A DNA stretch of 24,629 nt, taken from NCBI GenBank assembly GCA_938041725.1, contig CALISX010000055.1, forward strand, positions 1 through 24,629. The letters run 5' to 3'. Below the pieces are notes generated by a model. That model ran no database searches, was not told the DNA's origin, and was given only the letters and a program-made list of their open reading frames with translations. The DNA comes from an uncultured Lachnoanaerobaculum sp. (GTDB lineage: Bacteria; Bacillota; Clostridia; Lachnospirales; Lachnospiraceae). The translations under genes and the position numbers were made by a program. This document shows positions 1 to 7,136 of the stretch, piece after piece; position 1 is the stretch's first letter, and every line of letters begins with the position of its first letter.

Positions 1-2
1 GG

Positions 3-1010
3 GGGGGATTGGTGGCCTTTCCCACAGAAACTGTATACGGGCTGGGGGGAGATGCCATGAATCCCCAGGCAGCGGGGAAAATATATGCTGCCAAGGGAAG
101 GCCCAGTGACAATCCTTTGATTGCCCATATTGGAAGTCTTAACCAGCTGGAGATTTTGGCCAGGGAAATCCCTCCCTCCCTGGAGCCCTTGGCCAAAACC
201 TTTTGGCCGGGCCCCTTGACAGTGATTTTGAAAAAAAGAAAAGAGGTGCCCCTGGCCACCAGCGGGGGGCTGGACACCATTGCCATTCGTATGCCCTCCC
301 ATCCCCTGGCCCATTCTTTTTTGCAGCTTTGCCATACCCCTGTGGCTGCTCCCAGTGCCAATTTGTCCGGCAGACCCTCCCCCACCCGGGGAGAGCATGT
401 GCGGGAGGACATGGAGGGGCGGATTGACATGATTTTAGACGGGGGGCCTGTGGGCATCGGCTTAGAGTCCACCATTGTGGATTTGAGTGTCCATCCTCCT
501 CTGATTCTTCGTCCCGGGGCCATTACCCTCTCCATGCTAAGGAAGGTGCTGCCGGATCTTATCATGGATCCCGGTCTGGCAAAGCCTATGGAAGAAAACC
601 AGCATCCCAAGGCTCCCGGGATGAAATACCGGCATTATGCCCCCCGGGGTGTGCTTTGTATTGTGCAGGGGGAGAGGGAAAAGCTGCGGGAGGCTTTAAG
701 GGAAAGGGCTGCAGGGGTGCTGCAGGAGGGGAAGCGGGGAGGGCTTTTGATTACCTTGGAAAACCTGCCCTATTTTGAGGCCTTCCGCCTGGCACTGCCT
801 CCCGGGGAACAAAGCCGCCTTTGTCTTCTCTGCCTGGGCAGCCGGGACAATCCAGAAGAAATCGCCAGAAATCTTTTTGCCTGCTTAAGAAGGTTTGACG
901 AGGAAAATACGGACTGTATTTTTTCGGAAGGGTTTTTGGAGGAGGGACTGGAAGGGGCCATTATGAACCGTTTGAAGAAGGCAGCAGGGGGACGGATGCA
1001 GACCGTTTAG
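3..1010 (+). CDS. L-threonylcarbamoyladenylate synthase, Sua5/YwlC type (5' truncated)
   Basis: The product makes threonylcarbamoyl-AMP from threonine, bicarbonate and ATP, the first step of the t6A modification of ANN-decoding tRNAs in the cytoplasm. The frame is open to the left edge and already inside the YrdC fold (VAFPTETVYGLGGDA), so the true start and roughly 20 residues lie outside the window. Counting from the TTG codon at position 9, visible YrdC signatures are KGRP (29-32), the WPGPLT segment (67-71) and the APSAN/SGRPSPT nucleotide-site segment (114-126). The conserved linker PGMKYRHYAP (203-212) is followed by about 115 residues matching the C-terminal Sua5 domain, so this is the long two-domain form rather than short TsaC. 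The stop TAG lies 14 bases before the dCMP deaminase start, consistent with one operon. The family call is confident; the missing start is simply the window edge. Confidence 0.93.
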   Translation, partial: GGLVAFPTETVYGLGGDAMNPQAAGKIYAAKGRPSDNPLIAHIGSLNQLEILAREIPPSLEPLAKTFWPGPLTVILKKRKEVPLATSGGLDTIAIRMPSHPLAHSFLQLCHTPVAAPSANLSGRPSPTRGEHVREDMEGRIDMILDGGPVGIGLESTIVDLSVHPPLILRPGAITLSMLRKVLPDLIMDPGLAKPMEENQHPKAPGMKYRHYAPRGVLCIVQGEREKLREALRERAAGVLQEGKRGGLLITLENLPYFEAFRLALPPGEQSRLCLLCLGSRDNPEEIARNLFACLRRFDEENTDCIFSEGFLEEGLEGAIMNRLKKAAGGRMQTV

Positions 1011-1024
1011 GAGAGGAAGAAAGC

Positions 1025-1519
1025 ATGAGCGAAAAAAGAGAGGACTATATTACCTGGGATGAGTATTTCATGGGGGTGGCTCTGTTAAGCGCCAAACGCT
1101 CCAAGGATCCCAGCACCCAGGTGGGAGCCTGCATTGTCAGCCAGGACAATAAAATCCTTTCCATGGGATACAATGGATTTCCCAGGGGATGTTCTGATGA
1201 GGAGTTTCCCTGGGGGAAGGAGCAGGAGGAAAAGGATCCCTATAATGCAAAATATTTTTATACCACCCACAGCGAGCTGAATGCCATCTTAAACTACCGG
1301 GGGGGAAGTCTGGAGGGGAGCAAGCTCTACGTCACCCTGTTTCCCTGTAATGAATGTGCCAAAGCCATTATCCAGGCGGGGATCAAAACCATTGTATATT
1401 CCGAGGACAAGTATTCCCAGGAGGCTTCGGTGCGGGCCAGCAAGCGGATGCTCAATGCCGCCGGGGTGCGCTACTATGCTTATCAGCCCAGCGGACGGAA
1501 GATTCTTTTACAGGTATAG
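1025..1519 (+). CDS. Deoxycytidylate (dCMP) deaminase
   Basis: This 164-residue protein belongs to the zinc-dependent cytidine/deoxycytidylate deaminase superfamily and most likely converts dCMP to dUMP, feeding dTMP synthesis. The zinc and catalytic residues are visible: H82-S-E84, with Glu84 as proton shuttle, and P-C108-N-E-C111. The YNGFPRGCSD segment (49-58) is typical of dCMP deaminases of the ComEB/human DCTD kind and separates it from tRNA adenosine deaminases. HSE replaces the common HAE, which still retains the ligand and the shuttle. The ATG follows a purine-rich GAGAGGAAG ribosome site. The gene lies between the Sua5-type gene and the endonuclease III gene with gaps of under 20 bases, so co-transcription is likely. 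A competence-related role, as suggested by the name ComEB, is not supported by the neighbours. Confidence 0.93.
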   Translation: MSEKREDYITWDEYFMGVALLSAKRSKDPSTQVGACIVSQDNKILSMGYNGFPRGCSDEEFPWGKEQEEKDPYNAKYFYTTHSELNAILNYRGGSLEGSKLYVTLFPCNECAKAIIQAGIKTIVYSEDKYSQEASVRASKRMLNAAGVRYYAYQPSGRKILLQV

Positions 1520-1535
1520 AGAAGGCAAATAGACG

Positions 1536-2198
1536 ATGAAGGAAACCAAAGAACAAAAAGAGGAAAGGCTGGCAAAGATTTTGGCTTTGCTGGATCAGGA
1601 ATATGGGACTGAGCCAGTGTGCTATCTGCACCACAGCAACCCCTGGCAGCTTTTATTTGCCACCATGTTAAGCGCTCAATGCACTGACGCCAGGGTCAAT
1701 ATGGTAACAAAGGACTTATATGTGAACTATCCGGATCTGGAAAGCTTTGCACAGGCCAGCCTTTCGGAAATAGAACATGCCATTCATTCCACAGGATTTT
1801 ACCGCAACAAGGCCAAAAATCTCATTGCCTGTGCCAAAAGACTGTTGGAAGACTTTGGGGGAGAGGTGCCGGATACCATTGAGGCGCTGATCTCCCTCCC
1901 CGGAGTGGGGCGGAAAACCGCCAATGTGATTTTGGGGAATGTATATCAAAAGCCCAGTATTGTGGTGGATACCCATGTGAAGCGCATCAGCAAAAAGCTG
2001 GGGATCACTGTATCAGAGGATCCGGTTAAGGCAGAGATGGAATTGATGAAAATTCTTCCAAAGGATCACTGGATTTTATGGAATACCGACCTGATTACCC
2101 TGGGCCGGACCCTTTGCATTGCCAGAAGAGAAAAATGTCATGAATGTTTTTTGAAAAACCACTGTCCCAGTGCCCAAGCTGTAAAAAAGGGGGCATAG
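1536..2198 (+). CDS. nth: Endonuclease III (DNA glycosylase/AP lyase)
   Basis: A base-excision repair enzyme that removes oxidised pyrimidines and cleaves the abasic site by beta-elimination. All hallmarks are present in the 220 residues: the helix-hairpin-helix LPGVGRKTAN (121-130) carrying catalytic Lys127, the essential Asp145 in VVDTHVKR, and a C-terminal [4Fe-4S] loop with Cys194, Cys201, Cys204 and Cys210 in the classical C-x6-C-x2-C-x5-C spacing. The length equals that of typical bacterial Nth. The ATG lies 16 bases after the dCMP deaminase stop, in the same apparent operon. The next gene begins after a strong promoter, so nth is probably the last gene of this unit, although no clear terminator hairpin is visible right behind it. 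Confidence 0.97.
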   Translation: MKETKEQKEERLAKILALLDQEYGTEPVCYLHHSNPWQLLFATMLSAQCTDARVNMVTKDLYVNYPDLESFAQASLSEIEHAIHSTGFYRNKAKNLIACAKRLLEDFGGEVPDTIEALISLPGVGRKTANVILGNVYQKPSIVVDTHVKRISKKLGITVSEDPVKAEMELMKILPKDHWILWNTDLITLGRTLCIARREKCHECFLKNHCPSAQAVKKGA

Positions 2199-2211
2199 GG
2201 CAAAAGTTTTC

Positions 2212-2240
2212 TTGCACATTCCAAAAAACTGTCTTACAAT
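2212..2240 (+). promoter_or_regulatory. Sigma-A type promoter for the small-peptide/VanW unit
   Basis: TTGCAC (2212-2217) is followed after exactly 17 bases by TACAAT (2235-2240), each one or two mismatches from consensus. Transcription would begin near 2247, leaving a leader of about 45 bases before the TTG start of the small membrane peptide at 2291. It sits 14 bases behind the nth stop and marks the start of a new transcription unit. Confidence 0.75.
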
Positions 2241-2290
2241 GAAAACGGTTAAAAACATTCTTAAGAGTTTTATAAGAAGAGGGAGATACA

Positions 2291-2395
2291 TTGAAGAAGA
2301 AGGGAAGAAGAATTTTTTCGGTAATTATAGTTGCTATTTTGATTGTTGCCATGCTTGTTCCCATGGCGCTGACCATTCGGGGGATTTTTGGATAA
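2291..2395 (+). CDS. 34-residue single-span membrane peptide, TTG start
   Basis: A short frame opens with TTG after a well-placed GAGGGAGAT ribosome site (2278-2286) and encodes a 34-residue peptide. It has a basic N-terminus (KKKGRR), then an uninterrupted hydrophobic stretch (IFSVIIVAILIVAMLVP and onward) ending in a short polar tail (TIRGIFG). This is the layout of a small one-span membrane protein with its N-terminus inside. It lies 45 bases downstream of a near-consensus promoter and 79 bases upstream of the secreted VanW gene, which is also TTG-initiated. No function can be assigned. It could be a real small membrane protein, a leader peptide for the VanW gene, or an untranslated leader. 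The promoter, ribosome site and hydrophobicity together favour translation. Confidence 0.6.
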   Translation: MKKKGRRIFSVIIVAILIVAMLVPMALTIRGIFG

Positions 2396-2474
2396 ACAAT
2401 GTTGGAGTTTTGGGAAGGGAAAGGGGCAGAGAGATTCTGTCCGGTCCTTCCTTTGATAGAGGTGAGGAGAGACT

Positions 2475-4109
2475 TTGAAAAAGAAAAAATATTGCACCAT
2501 AGTAACGGCTGCCGCTTTGGCCCTTTCCATGGGAGGCGGCTTTTCTTCTTTTGCTGCCCAGACAAAGGGTACCAGCGAGGCGGCCCAGACCAAGAAGGCA
2601 GGCGAGGCAGCCACAATGCAGGAGAGCCAGCCGGAAACGGCAGGCCAGGAAAATACCGGAGAACAGACAGCAGTGGCCACGGCCAGCGATGCCCAGCTTC
2701 TTTCGGATATCAAGCTGCCGGCAGAATTTCATGTGGAGGGAATTGATACCCAGAACATGAGCTCCAGGGAGCTGTATGCCCATTTGCAGCAGATGCAAAA
2801 GGAATTAAGCGAAAAGAAACTGGATCTGGATATTAATGGCTACCAGGCCCTGGGTACCTATGGAGATTTGGGAGCCCAGATCGTCAACATGGGAGAGGTG
2901 GCTGCAAAGGCTGCTGAACTTACGGGAGGCAATCTCATTGACCGCTTCATGAAGGAAGAGGATTTAAAGAAAAATCCTTTAAATCTTACCCTGCAGGTGG
3001 AGTTGAATGAGGAGGCCTATGAGAACTTTATCAATAAGGCCATGAAGGAAACGGGAAACGGGGCAGTAAATGCCACCATTACCCGGGAAAACGGCCAATT
3101 TGTGATTACCCCCGGCAAAGAGGGTATTACGGTGGATAAGGAACCCACCAAAAACAGCATTCTGGCGGTTGCCCTCAGTGCCTCTCAGGATAAAATAACC
3201 GCCACCACCACAGTGAAAAAACCGGATGTGACAGAGGATCAGCTGGCCCAGATCAAGGATGTACTGGGTACCTTTTCCACCAACTTTTCCTCCTCCTCTG
3301 CGGCAAGGGCAAACAACCTGGTGGTGGGGGCAGCCAAGATCAACGGCCATGTTTTAATGCCCGGCCAGACCCTTTCCGGTTATGAATGCATGCATCCCTT
3401 TACTGTGGCCAATGGCTACAAAATTGCCCATGCCTATGAAAACGGCCAGGTGGTGGACAGTGTGGGGGGAGGCGCCTGTCAGATTGCCACAACCCTGTAT
3501 CAGGCGGCTCTTCGGGCAGAGATACAGATTACAGAAAGGAAGAATCATTCCATGACTGTAAGCTATGTTCAGCCCAGTGGAGACGCCACCATTGCAGGAA
3601 CCTATAAGGACATTAAAATCACCAACAACCGTTCCTATCCCATTTATGTGGAGGGATATACCTCCGGCAGGAATATTACCTTCACCATCTGGGGCAAGGA
3701 GGACAGAGCGCCGGGACGTACGGTGGAATTTGTATCCGAGGTACTTTCGGAAACGCCCATGCGGGTTACCTATGTGGATGATCCCAGTCTGTCGGCAGGC
3801 CGTCAGGTGCGGGAGGCCAGCGGCCATTCCGGAAGGGTATCCAAGCTTTGGAAGGTAGTAAAGCAGGATGGAAAGGAGGTTAGCAGAGAGCTGATCTCCA
3901 AGGACACATACCAGGTGTCCAATACGGTGATTAGAAGGGGAACGAAGCCGGTGCCCACCCCGGCTCCTACAGCGGCTCCCACAGCGGCACCCAGCGCACC
4001 CACTGAGGGAGACAATAGCCCCACAGAGGCTCCGGCCCCCACAGAAACCCAGCCGGCGGAGACCCAGGGACCGGCAGCGGATGTGGAGCCTGGACCGGGA
4101 TCCCAGTGA
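2475..4109 (+). CDS. Secreted VanW-family protein with G5-like domain and Pro/Thr-rich tail
   Basis: A 544-residue exported protein. A KKKK n-region, a hydrophobic core and FAA|Q around residue 28 form a signal peptide; no lipobox is seen. Residues about 110-255 resemble the YoaR-type putative peptidoglycan-binding domain that often precedes VanW. Residues about 270-405 are the VanW domain (MPGQTLSGYE, GGGACQIATTLYQAAL, ERKNHSM, IKITNNRSYPIYV). Residues about 415-490 look like a G5 domain, ending in SNTVIRRGT. The last 50 residues are a Pro/Ala/Thr-rich flexible tail. The TTG start is preferred because AGGTGAGGAGA lies just upstream and the signal peptide begins there. VanW proteins are associated with cell-wall processes, but the biochemical activity is unsettled. 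Despite the name there is no vancomycin-resistance cluster here. The stop overlaps the GTG start of the next gene. Confidence 0.88.
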   Translation: MKKKKYCTIVTAAALALSMGGGFSSFAAQTKGTSEAAQTKKAGEAATMQESQPETAGQENTGEQTAVATASDAQLLSDIKLPAEFHVEGIDTQNMSSRELYAHLQQMQKELSEKKLDLDINGYQALGTYGDLGAQIVNMGEVAAKAAELTGGNLIDRFMKEEDLKKNPLNLTLQVELNEEAYENFINKAMKETGNGAVNATITRENGQFVITPGKEGITVDKEPTKNSILAVALSASQDKITATTTVKKPDVTEDQLAQIKDVLGTFSTNFSSSSAARANNLVVGAAKINGHVLMPGQTLSGYECMHPFTVANGYKIAHAYENGQVVDSVGGGACQIATTLYQAALRAEIQITERKNHSMTVSYVQPSGDATIAGTYKDIKITNNRSYPIYVEGYTSGRNITFTIWGKEDRAPGRTVEFVSEVLSETPMRVTYVDDPSLSAGRQVREASGHSGRVSKLWKVVKQDGKEVSRELISKDTYQVSNTVIRRGTKPVPTPAPTAAPTAAPSAPTEGDNSPTEAPAPTETQPAETQGPAADVEPGPGSQ

Positions 4110-4762
4110 TTGGAAAAGACATTCCTCCCCGCATGGTGCTTCTTGGCTATGCAGGGGGGCTGGGCTCCGGCATGATCGCAAGTATATATGGAGAAGAATT
4201 AAAGGCTGTCTATTGCGGAAGGTATATAGACAGCCTGCTTGCTAAGTATCAGAAGGGACAGTCCCTTCTGATGTGGAGGAGTCCCTGGTATCATGCAAGG
4301 GACCGGGAGTATGCCAGGTCTCCAAAAGAGGCTTTGGCTTTACTGGAAGACAGGGGAGGTCTGGTGATTTCTTTGGGAAGGGGAGGGGTACTGGGGGGAT
4401 TGTACCGCTTTGCCAAGGAATGGGATCTGGGCTTTCGCCTGAAGATCAAGGCTGTGCGGGTTTTGCAGGTATCCGTGGAAATCTGCCAGTATTTTGGATT
4501 GAATATTTACAGCCTGTATACAGATGCAGTATTGGTTTGCTGCCGGGATACGGCAGAGACCCTGGACATTGTGGAAGGGGCGGGCATGGCCGGGTCCTAT
4601 GTGGGAGATCTCACCTGGGAAAGGGCCAAGTCGATTGTGGATAAGGAAAGAATAGAAAGCGTTAATCCGGTAAAAACAGATGAAATCCAAAGGGTGGTTC
4701 CCGAAATCTTTGCCCTGGGGGAAGATGGTTCCATGGGAATGTCCGGCGGTTTATTTTTTTAA
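4106..4762 (+). CDS. AIR-synthase/HypE-like protein reduced to its C-terminal domain
   Basis: The 218-residue product matches the second half of the AIR synthase-related (PurM/HypE/ThiL/SelD) family. It starts at the inter-domain LLGYAGGLGSGMIA segment and continues through the family pattern ISLGRGGVLGGLYRFAKEWDLGF (88-110, here quoted in part), VSVEICQYFGLNIYSLYTDA (about 122-141) and a closing GDLT-type turn. The N-terminal ATP-binding AIRS domain of about 120-150 residues is absent, and the upstream DNA is the VanW gene in another frame, so this is not a simple frameshift. The GTG at 4106 overlaps the VanW stop (GTGA). An ATG at 4133 is an alternative start. Ribosome-site support is weak for both, suggesting translational coupling. 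The neighbours (regulator, aminotransferase) do not reveal a substrate. It may be a non-catalytic binding protein or a decayed enzyme. Confidence 0.68.
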   Translation: MIGKDIPPRMVLLGYAGGLGSGMIASIYGEELKAVYCGRYIDSLLAKYQKGQSLLMWRSPWYHARDREYARSPKEALALLEDRGGLVISLGRGGVLGGLYRFAKEWDLGFRLKIKAVRVLQVSVEICQYFGLNIYSLYTDAVLVCCRDTAETLDIVEGAGMAGSYVGDLTWERAKSIVDKERIESVNPVKTDEIQRVVPEIFALGEDGSMGMSGGLFF

Positions 4763-4767
4763 GGGGG
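4761..4767 (+). promoter_or_regulatory. Ribosome binding site deciding the start of the Lrp/AsnC gene
   Basis: AAGGGGG lies six bases before the ATG at 4773 and selects it over an upstream in-frame start at 4680, which would read through the end of the AIRS-like gene and add 31 residues unlike any Lrp protein. Confidence 0.7.
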
Positions 4768-4772
4768 AAAAA

Positions 4773-5255
4773 ATGCGGGAAAAAATTTTAGCCATCATTG
4801 AAAAAAATTCAAGAATTGATTTGGCAGAACTGGCCATTCTTCTGGGGGAAGAGGAAGCTTCTGTGGCCAATGAGATTGCCCTGATGGAAAAGGAGGGCAT
4901 TATCTGCGGCTACCATACCCTGATTAATTGGGACAAAACCGGCAATGAAAAGGTGGTTGCCTTAATTGAGGTGCGGGTCACGCCCCAAAGGGGCATGGGC
5001 TTTGACAGCCTTGCGGAGCGGATCTACCAGTACAGCGAGGTCAATGCGGTGTATCTCATGAGCGGCACCTATGATTTCACGGTATTTATAGAGGGAAAGA
5101 CCATGCGGGAGGTGGCTCAGTTTGTTTCCGATAAGCTGGCTCCCATGGAGTCCGTGCTGTCCACTGCCACCCACTTTGTATTAAAAAAATACAAGGAGCA
5201 TGGCACCATTGTAACCGAAAAAAAACAGGATGAAAGGCAGCTGATTACCCCATGA
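4773..5255 (+). CDS. Lrp/AsnC-family transcriptional regulator
   Basis: A 160-residue regulator with an N-terminal winged helix-turn-helix (residues about 1-50, EKNSRIDLAELAILLGEE and EIALMEKEGIICGY) and a C-terminal RAM ligand-sensing and oligomerisation domain (about 60-140, VVALIEVRVTPQRGMGFD and MSGTYDFTVFIEG). Such proteins bind DNA as dimers or octamers and respond to amino acids. The gene stop overlaps the start of the following aminotransferase gene (ATGA at 5252), so the two are translationally coupled. The same pairing of an Lrp-type regulator and a class I aminotransferase occurs in Firmicutes, for example the B. subtilis AlaR-AlaT pair. Inference: it controls its own operon in response to an amino acid such as alanine. 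Confidence 0.92.
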   Translation: MREKILAIIEKNSRIDLAELAILLGEEEASVANEIALMEKEGIICGYHTLINWDKTGNEKVVALIEVRVTPQRGMGFDSLAERIYQYSEVNAVYLMSGTYDFTVFIEGKTMREVAQFVSDKLAPMESVLSTATHFVLKKYKEHGTIVTEKKQDERQLITP

Positions 5256-6418
5256 GAGATCCATTGTCCAATACAGTAAAAAATATAAAGCCTTCAGGTA
5301 TCCGGAAATTTTTTGATATTGTCAATACCATGGAGGGAGCCATTTCCCTGGGAGTGGGGGAGCCGGACTTTGATACCCCCTACTTTATCCGGGAGGCGGG
5401 GATCTATTCTCTGGAAAAGGGGAGAACCTTTTATACCTCCAATTCCGGGCTCTTGGAGCTGAAAACAGAGATCCGCCGCTATATCGGAAGAAAACTGGGG
5501 GTGCACTATGACCCGGACCGGGAGATCACCGTGACAGTGGGGGGCAGCGAAGCCATTGACATTGCTCTTCGGGCCATGCTGGATCCCGGGGATGAGGTGC
5601 TGATTCCCCAGCCCAGCTATGTTTCCTATGAGCCCTGCACCCTTCTAACAGGGGGGGTGCCTGTTATCATAGAGCTGAAGGAGGAGAATGACTTTAAGCT
5701 TACAGCCCAGGAGATTTTAGAAAAACTGACGGATAAAACCAAGATTTTAATTCTGCCCTTCCCCAACAATCCCACCGGTTCTGTGATGGAACGGGAGGAT
5801 CTGGAGGAGGTGGCCAGGGTTTGCGTGGAGAAGGATCTTTTTGTGCTTTCCGATGAAATTTATGGGGAGCTGACCTACTCCGGCCCCCATGCTTCCATTG
5901 TGCAGATGCCCGGGATGAAGGAGCGGACCGTTTTGATTAACGGCTTTTCCAAGGCCTATGCCATGACCGGATGGCGGCTGGGTTTTGCCTGTGCTCCGGA
6001 AACAATCCTTGCGGAAATGCTTAAGATTCACCAGTTTGCCATTATGTGCGCCCCCACCACCAGCCAGTATGCAGCGGTGGAGGCTTTAAAATACGGAGAT
6101 GAAGAGGTTGCAAAAATGCGGGAGTCCTATAATCAAAGGCGGCGTTATCTCCTGCATCGTCTAAAGGCCATGGGGATGCAGTCCTTTACCCCTCAGGGAG
6201 CCTTCTATGTGTTCCCCAGCATCAAGCGCTTTTCCATGACCTCAGAGGAATTTGCCACCAGGCTGCTGCAGTCCAAGAAGGTGGCGGTGGTGCCCGGCAC
6301 TGCCTTTGGGGACTGCGGAGAAGGGTATCTGCGTATTTCCTATGCTTATTCCATGGAGCAGCTAAAGGAGGCTTTGGCTAGAATCGAAGCCTTTGTAAAG
6401 GAATTGGATGCGGGATGA
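5252..6418 (+). CDS. PLP-dependent class I/II aminotransferase
   Basis: A 388-residue fold-type I aminotransferase. Key positions are visible: the GVGEPDFDTP N-terminal motif (34-43), the NNPTG loop with Asn173, Asp201 and Tyr204 in DEIYGELTY contacting PLP, the Schiff-base Lys234 in SKAYAMTGWRLG, and the substrate-carboxylate Arg361 in YLRISYA. The N-terminal SNTVKNIKPSGIRKFFDI segment is typical of the Firmicutes subgroup that accompanies Lrp regulators, which includes alanine and aromatic or aspartate aminotransferases. The substrate cannot be fixed from sequence alone; alanine/2-oxoglutarate is the first guess from the context. It overlaps the Lrp gene upstream and the TrmL-type gene downstream by four bases each (ATGA), so all three are likely translated from one mRNA. 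Confidence 0.93.
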   Translation: MRDPLSNTVKNIKPSGIRKFFDIVNTMEGAISLGVGEPDFDTPYFIREAGIYSLEKGRTFYTSNSGLLELKTEIRRYIGRKLGVHYDPDREITVTVGGSEAIDIALRAMLDPGDEVLIPQPSYVSYEPCTLLTGGVPVIIELKEENDFKLTAQEILEKLTDKTKILILPFPNNPTGSVMEREDLEEVARVCVEKDLFVLSDEIYGELTYSGPHASIVQMPGMKERTVLINGFSKAYAMTGWRLGFACAPETILAEMLKIHQFAIMCAPTTSQYAAVEALKYGDEEVAKMRESYNQRRRYLLHRLKAMGMQSFTPQGAFYVFPSIKRFSMTSEEFATRLLQSKKVAVVPGTAFGDCGEGYLRISYAYSMEQLKEALARIEAFVKELDAG

Positions 6419-6945
6419 ATGTTGTACTCTTAGAGCCGGAAATCCACTTAAATGTGGGAAATATCGGCAGAACCTGTGTTGCCACCAACACCTGTCTGCA
6501 TCTTATAGAACCCCTGGGATTTAAAATCAGCGATAAGGCCATCCGCCGCTCCGGTCTGGATTACTGGGAGCATTTAAAGGTTCAGGTATACTGTGACCTG
6601 GAGGATTTTTACGAAAAAAATCCCAAGGCCAAAAGCAGGATGTTCTTTGCCACCACCAAGGCCAGAAGGGGATATTGCCATGTGAACTATCTTCCGGGAG
6701 ATTATATTATGTTCGGGAAGGAAAGCGCCGGCATCCCGGAGGAGATTTTGGTGGAGCATGAAAAAAACTGTATCCGTATCCCCATGTGGGGGAAGGTGCG
6801 CAGCTTGAATCTTTCCAACTCCGTGGCGGTGATTCTCTATGAAGCCCTGCGCCAGAACGGCTTTGGGGAAATGGCGCAGCAGGGAGCGCTGCACAGACTG
6901 ACATGGGAGCAGGGAGAGGAAAAGGATGGAAAGACCGGCAGATGA
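6415..6945 (+). CDS. trmL: tRNA (cytidine/uridine-34 2'-O)-methyltransferase, TrmL type
   Basis: A 176-residue SPOUT-superfamily methyltransferase that likely adds the 2'-O-methyl group to the wobble nucleotide of tRNA-Leu isoacceptors. The three SpoU motifs are present: EPEIHLNVGNIGRTC (7-21), the SAM-knot FGKESAGIPEEIL (100-112) and RIPMWGKVRSLNLSNSVAVI (121-140). It is short and lacks an extra RNA-binding N-terminal domain, as expected for TrmL (older name CspR/YibK) and unlike the longer SpoU gene near 18033. The start overlaps the aminotransferase stop as ATGA. About 100 bases without coding signal and then a new promoter follow. Confidence 0.93.
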   Translation: MNVVLLEPEIHLNVGNIGRTCVATNTCLHLIEPLGFKISDKAIRRSGLDYWEHLKVQVYCDLEDFYEKNPKAKSRMFFATTKARRGYCHVNYLPGDYIMFGKESAGIPEEILVEHEKNCIRIPMWGKVRSLNLSNSVAVILYEALRQNGFGEMAQQGALHRLTWEQGEEKDGKTGR

Positions 6946-6988
6946 TATTACCCTCTGAAAAAAGCATTTTGTAAAATTTAATAACTCC

Positions 6989-7031
6989 CTGCCTGCTGTA
7001 GTCATGCTTTAGCAAGGGCTTCACCAGGCAG
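6989..7031. other. Imperfect hairpin behind trmL
   Basis: CTGCCTG (6989-6995) can pair with CAGGCAG (7025-7031), and the loop contains a small TGCT/AGCA stem. There is no T-run behind it on the + strand, so it is at best a weak transcript end for the trmL operon. The rest of the 6946-7045 gap shows nothing else recognisable. Confidence 0.3.
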
Positions 7032-7045
7032 ATCAAAAAACCAAC

Positions 7046-7075
7046 TTGACAATTGACTTAAAACTGCCCTATACT
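7046..7075 (+). promoter_or_regulatory. Sigma-A promoter of the small membrane protein gene
   Basis: A perfect -35 TTGACA (7046-7051) is followed after 18 bases by TATACT (7070-7075), one mismatch from TATAAT. Transcription should start near 7082, giving a leader of about 55 bases that contains the self-complementary ATATGCATAT (7100-7109), which could be an operator or chance. This is the strongest promoter seen in the window. Confidence 0.82.
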
Positions 7076-7121
7076 AGGGGAGAAAAATATGTTATTTTTA
7101 TATGCATATGTAATAAGATTC

Positions 7122-7128
7122 AAGGAGG
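7122..7128 (+). promoter_or_regulatory. Ribosome binding site deciding the start at 7137
   Basis: AAGGAGG is a full Shine-Dalgarno match eight bases before the ATG at 7137. It rules out the in-frame ATG at 7089, which has no ribosome site and would start only a few bases behind the predicted transcription start. Confidence 0.85.
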
Positions 7129-7136
7129 ATTTTAAC

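Noticed and set aside
2212..2478. An 88-codon + strand frame running through the intergenic region behind nth
   Set aside because: It starts inside the -35 box of the promoter and reads the small membrane peptide region in another frame; its product is cysteine- and charge-rich without any family resemblance.
2095..2798. Several overlapping minus-strand open frames of 70-170 codons across the nth/VanW junction
   Set aside because: They are antisense to the promoter, the small peptide and the VanW signal region, have no ribosome sites, and their translations lack domain character.
2475..4109. VanW as evidence for glycopeptide resistance
   Set aside because: No vanA/vanH/vanX, ligase or two-component genes are nearby; VanW proteins are widespread in Clostridia without resistance.
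3354..4181. 275-codon minus-strand frame opposite the VanW gene
   Set aside because: It is antisense to a clear VanW/G5 coding sequence; the composition (many Arg, Ser, Gly, His) is a shadow of GC-rich codons.
4106..4762. Hydrogenase maturation protein HypE
   Set aside because: Only the C-terminal half is present, the terminal Cys motif of HypE is missing and no hydrogenase genes are near.
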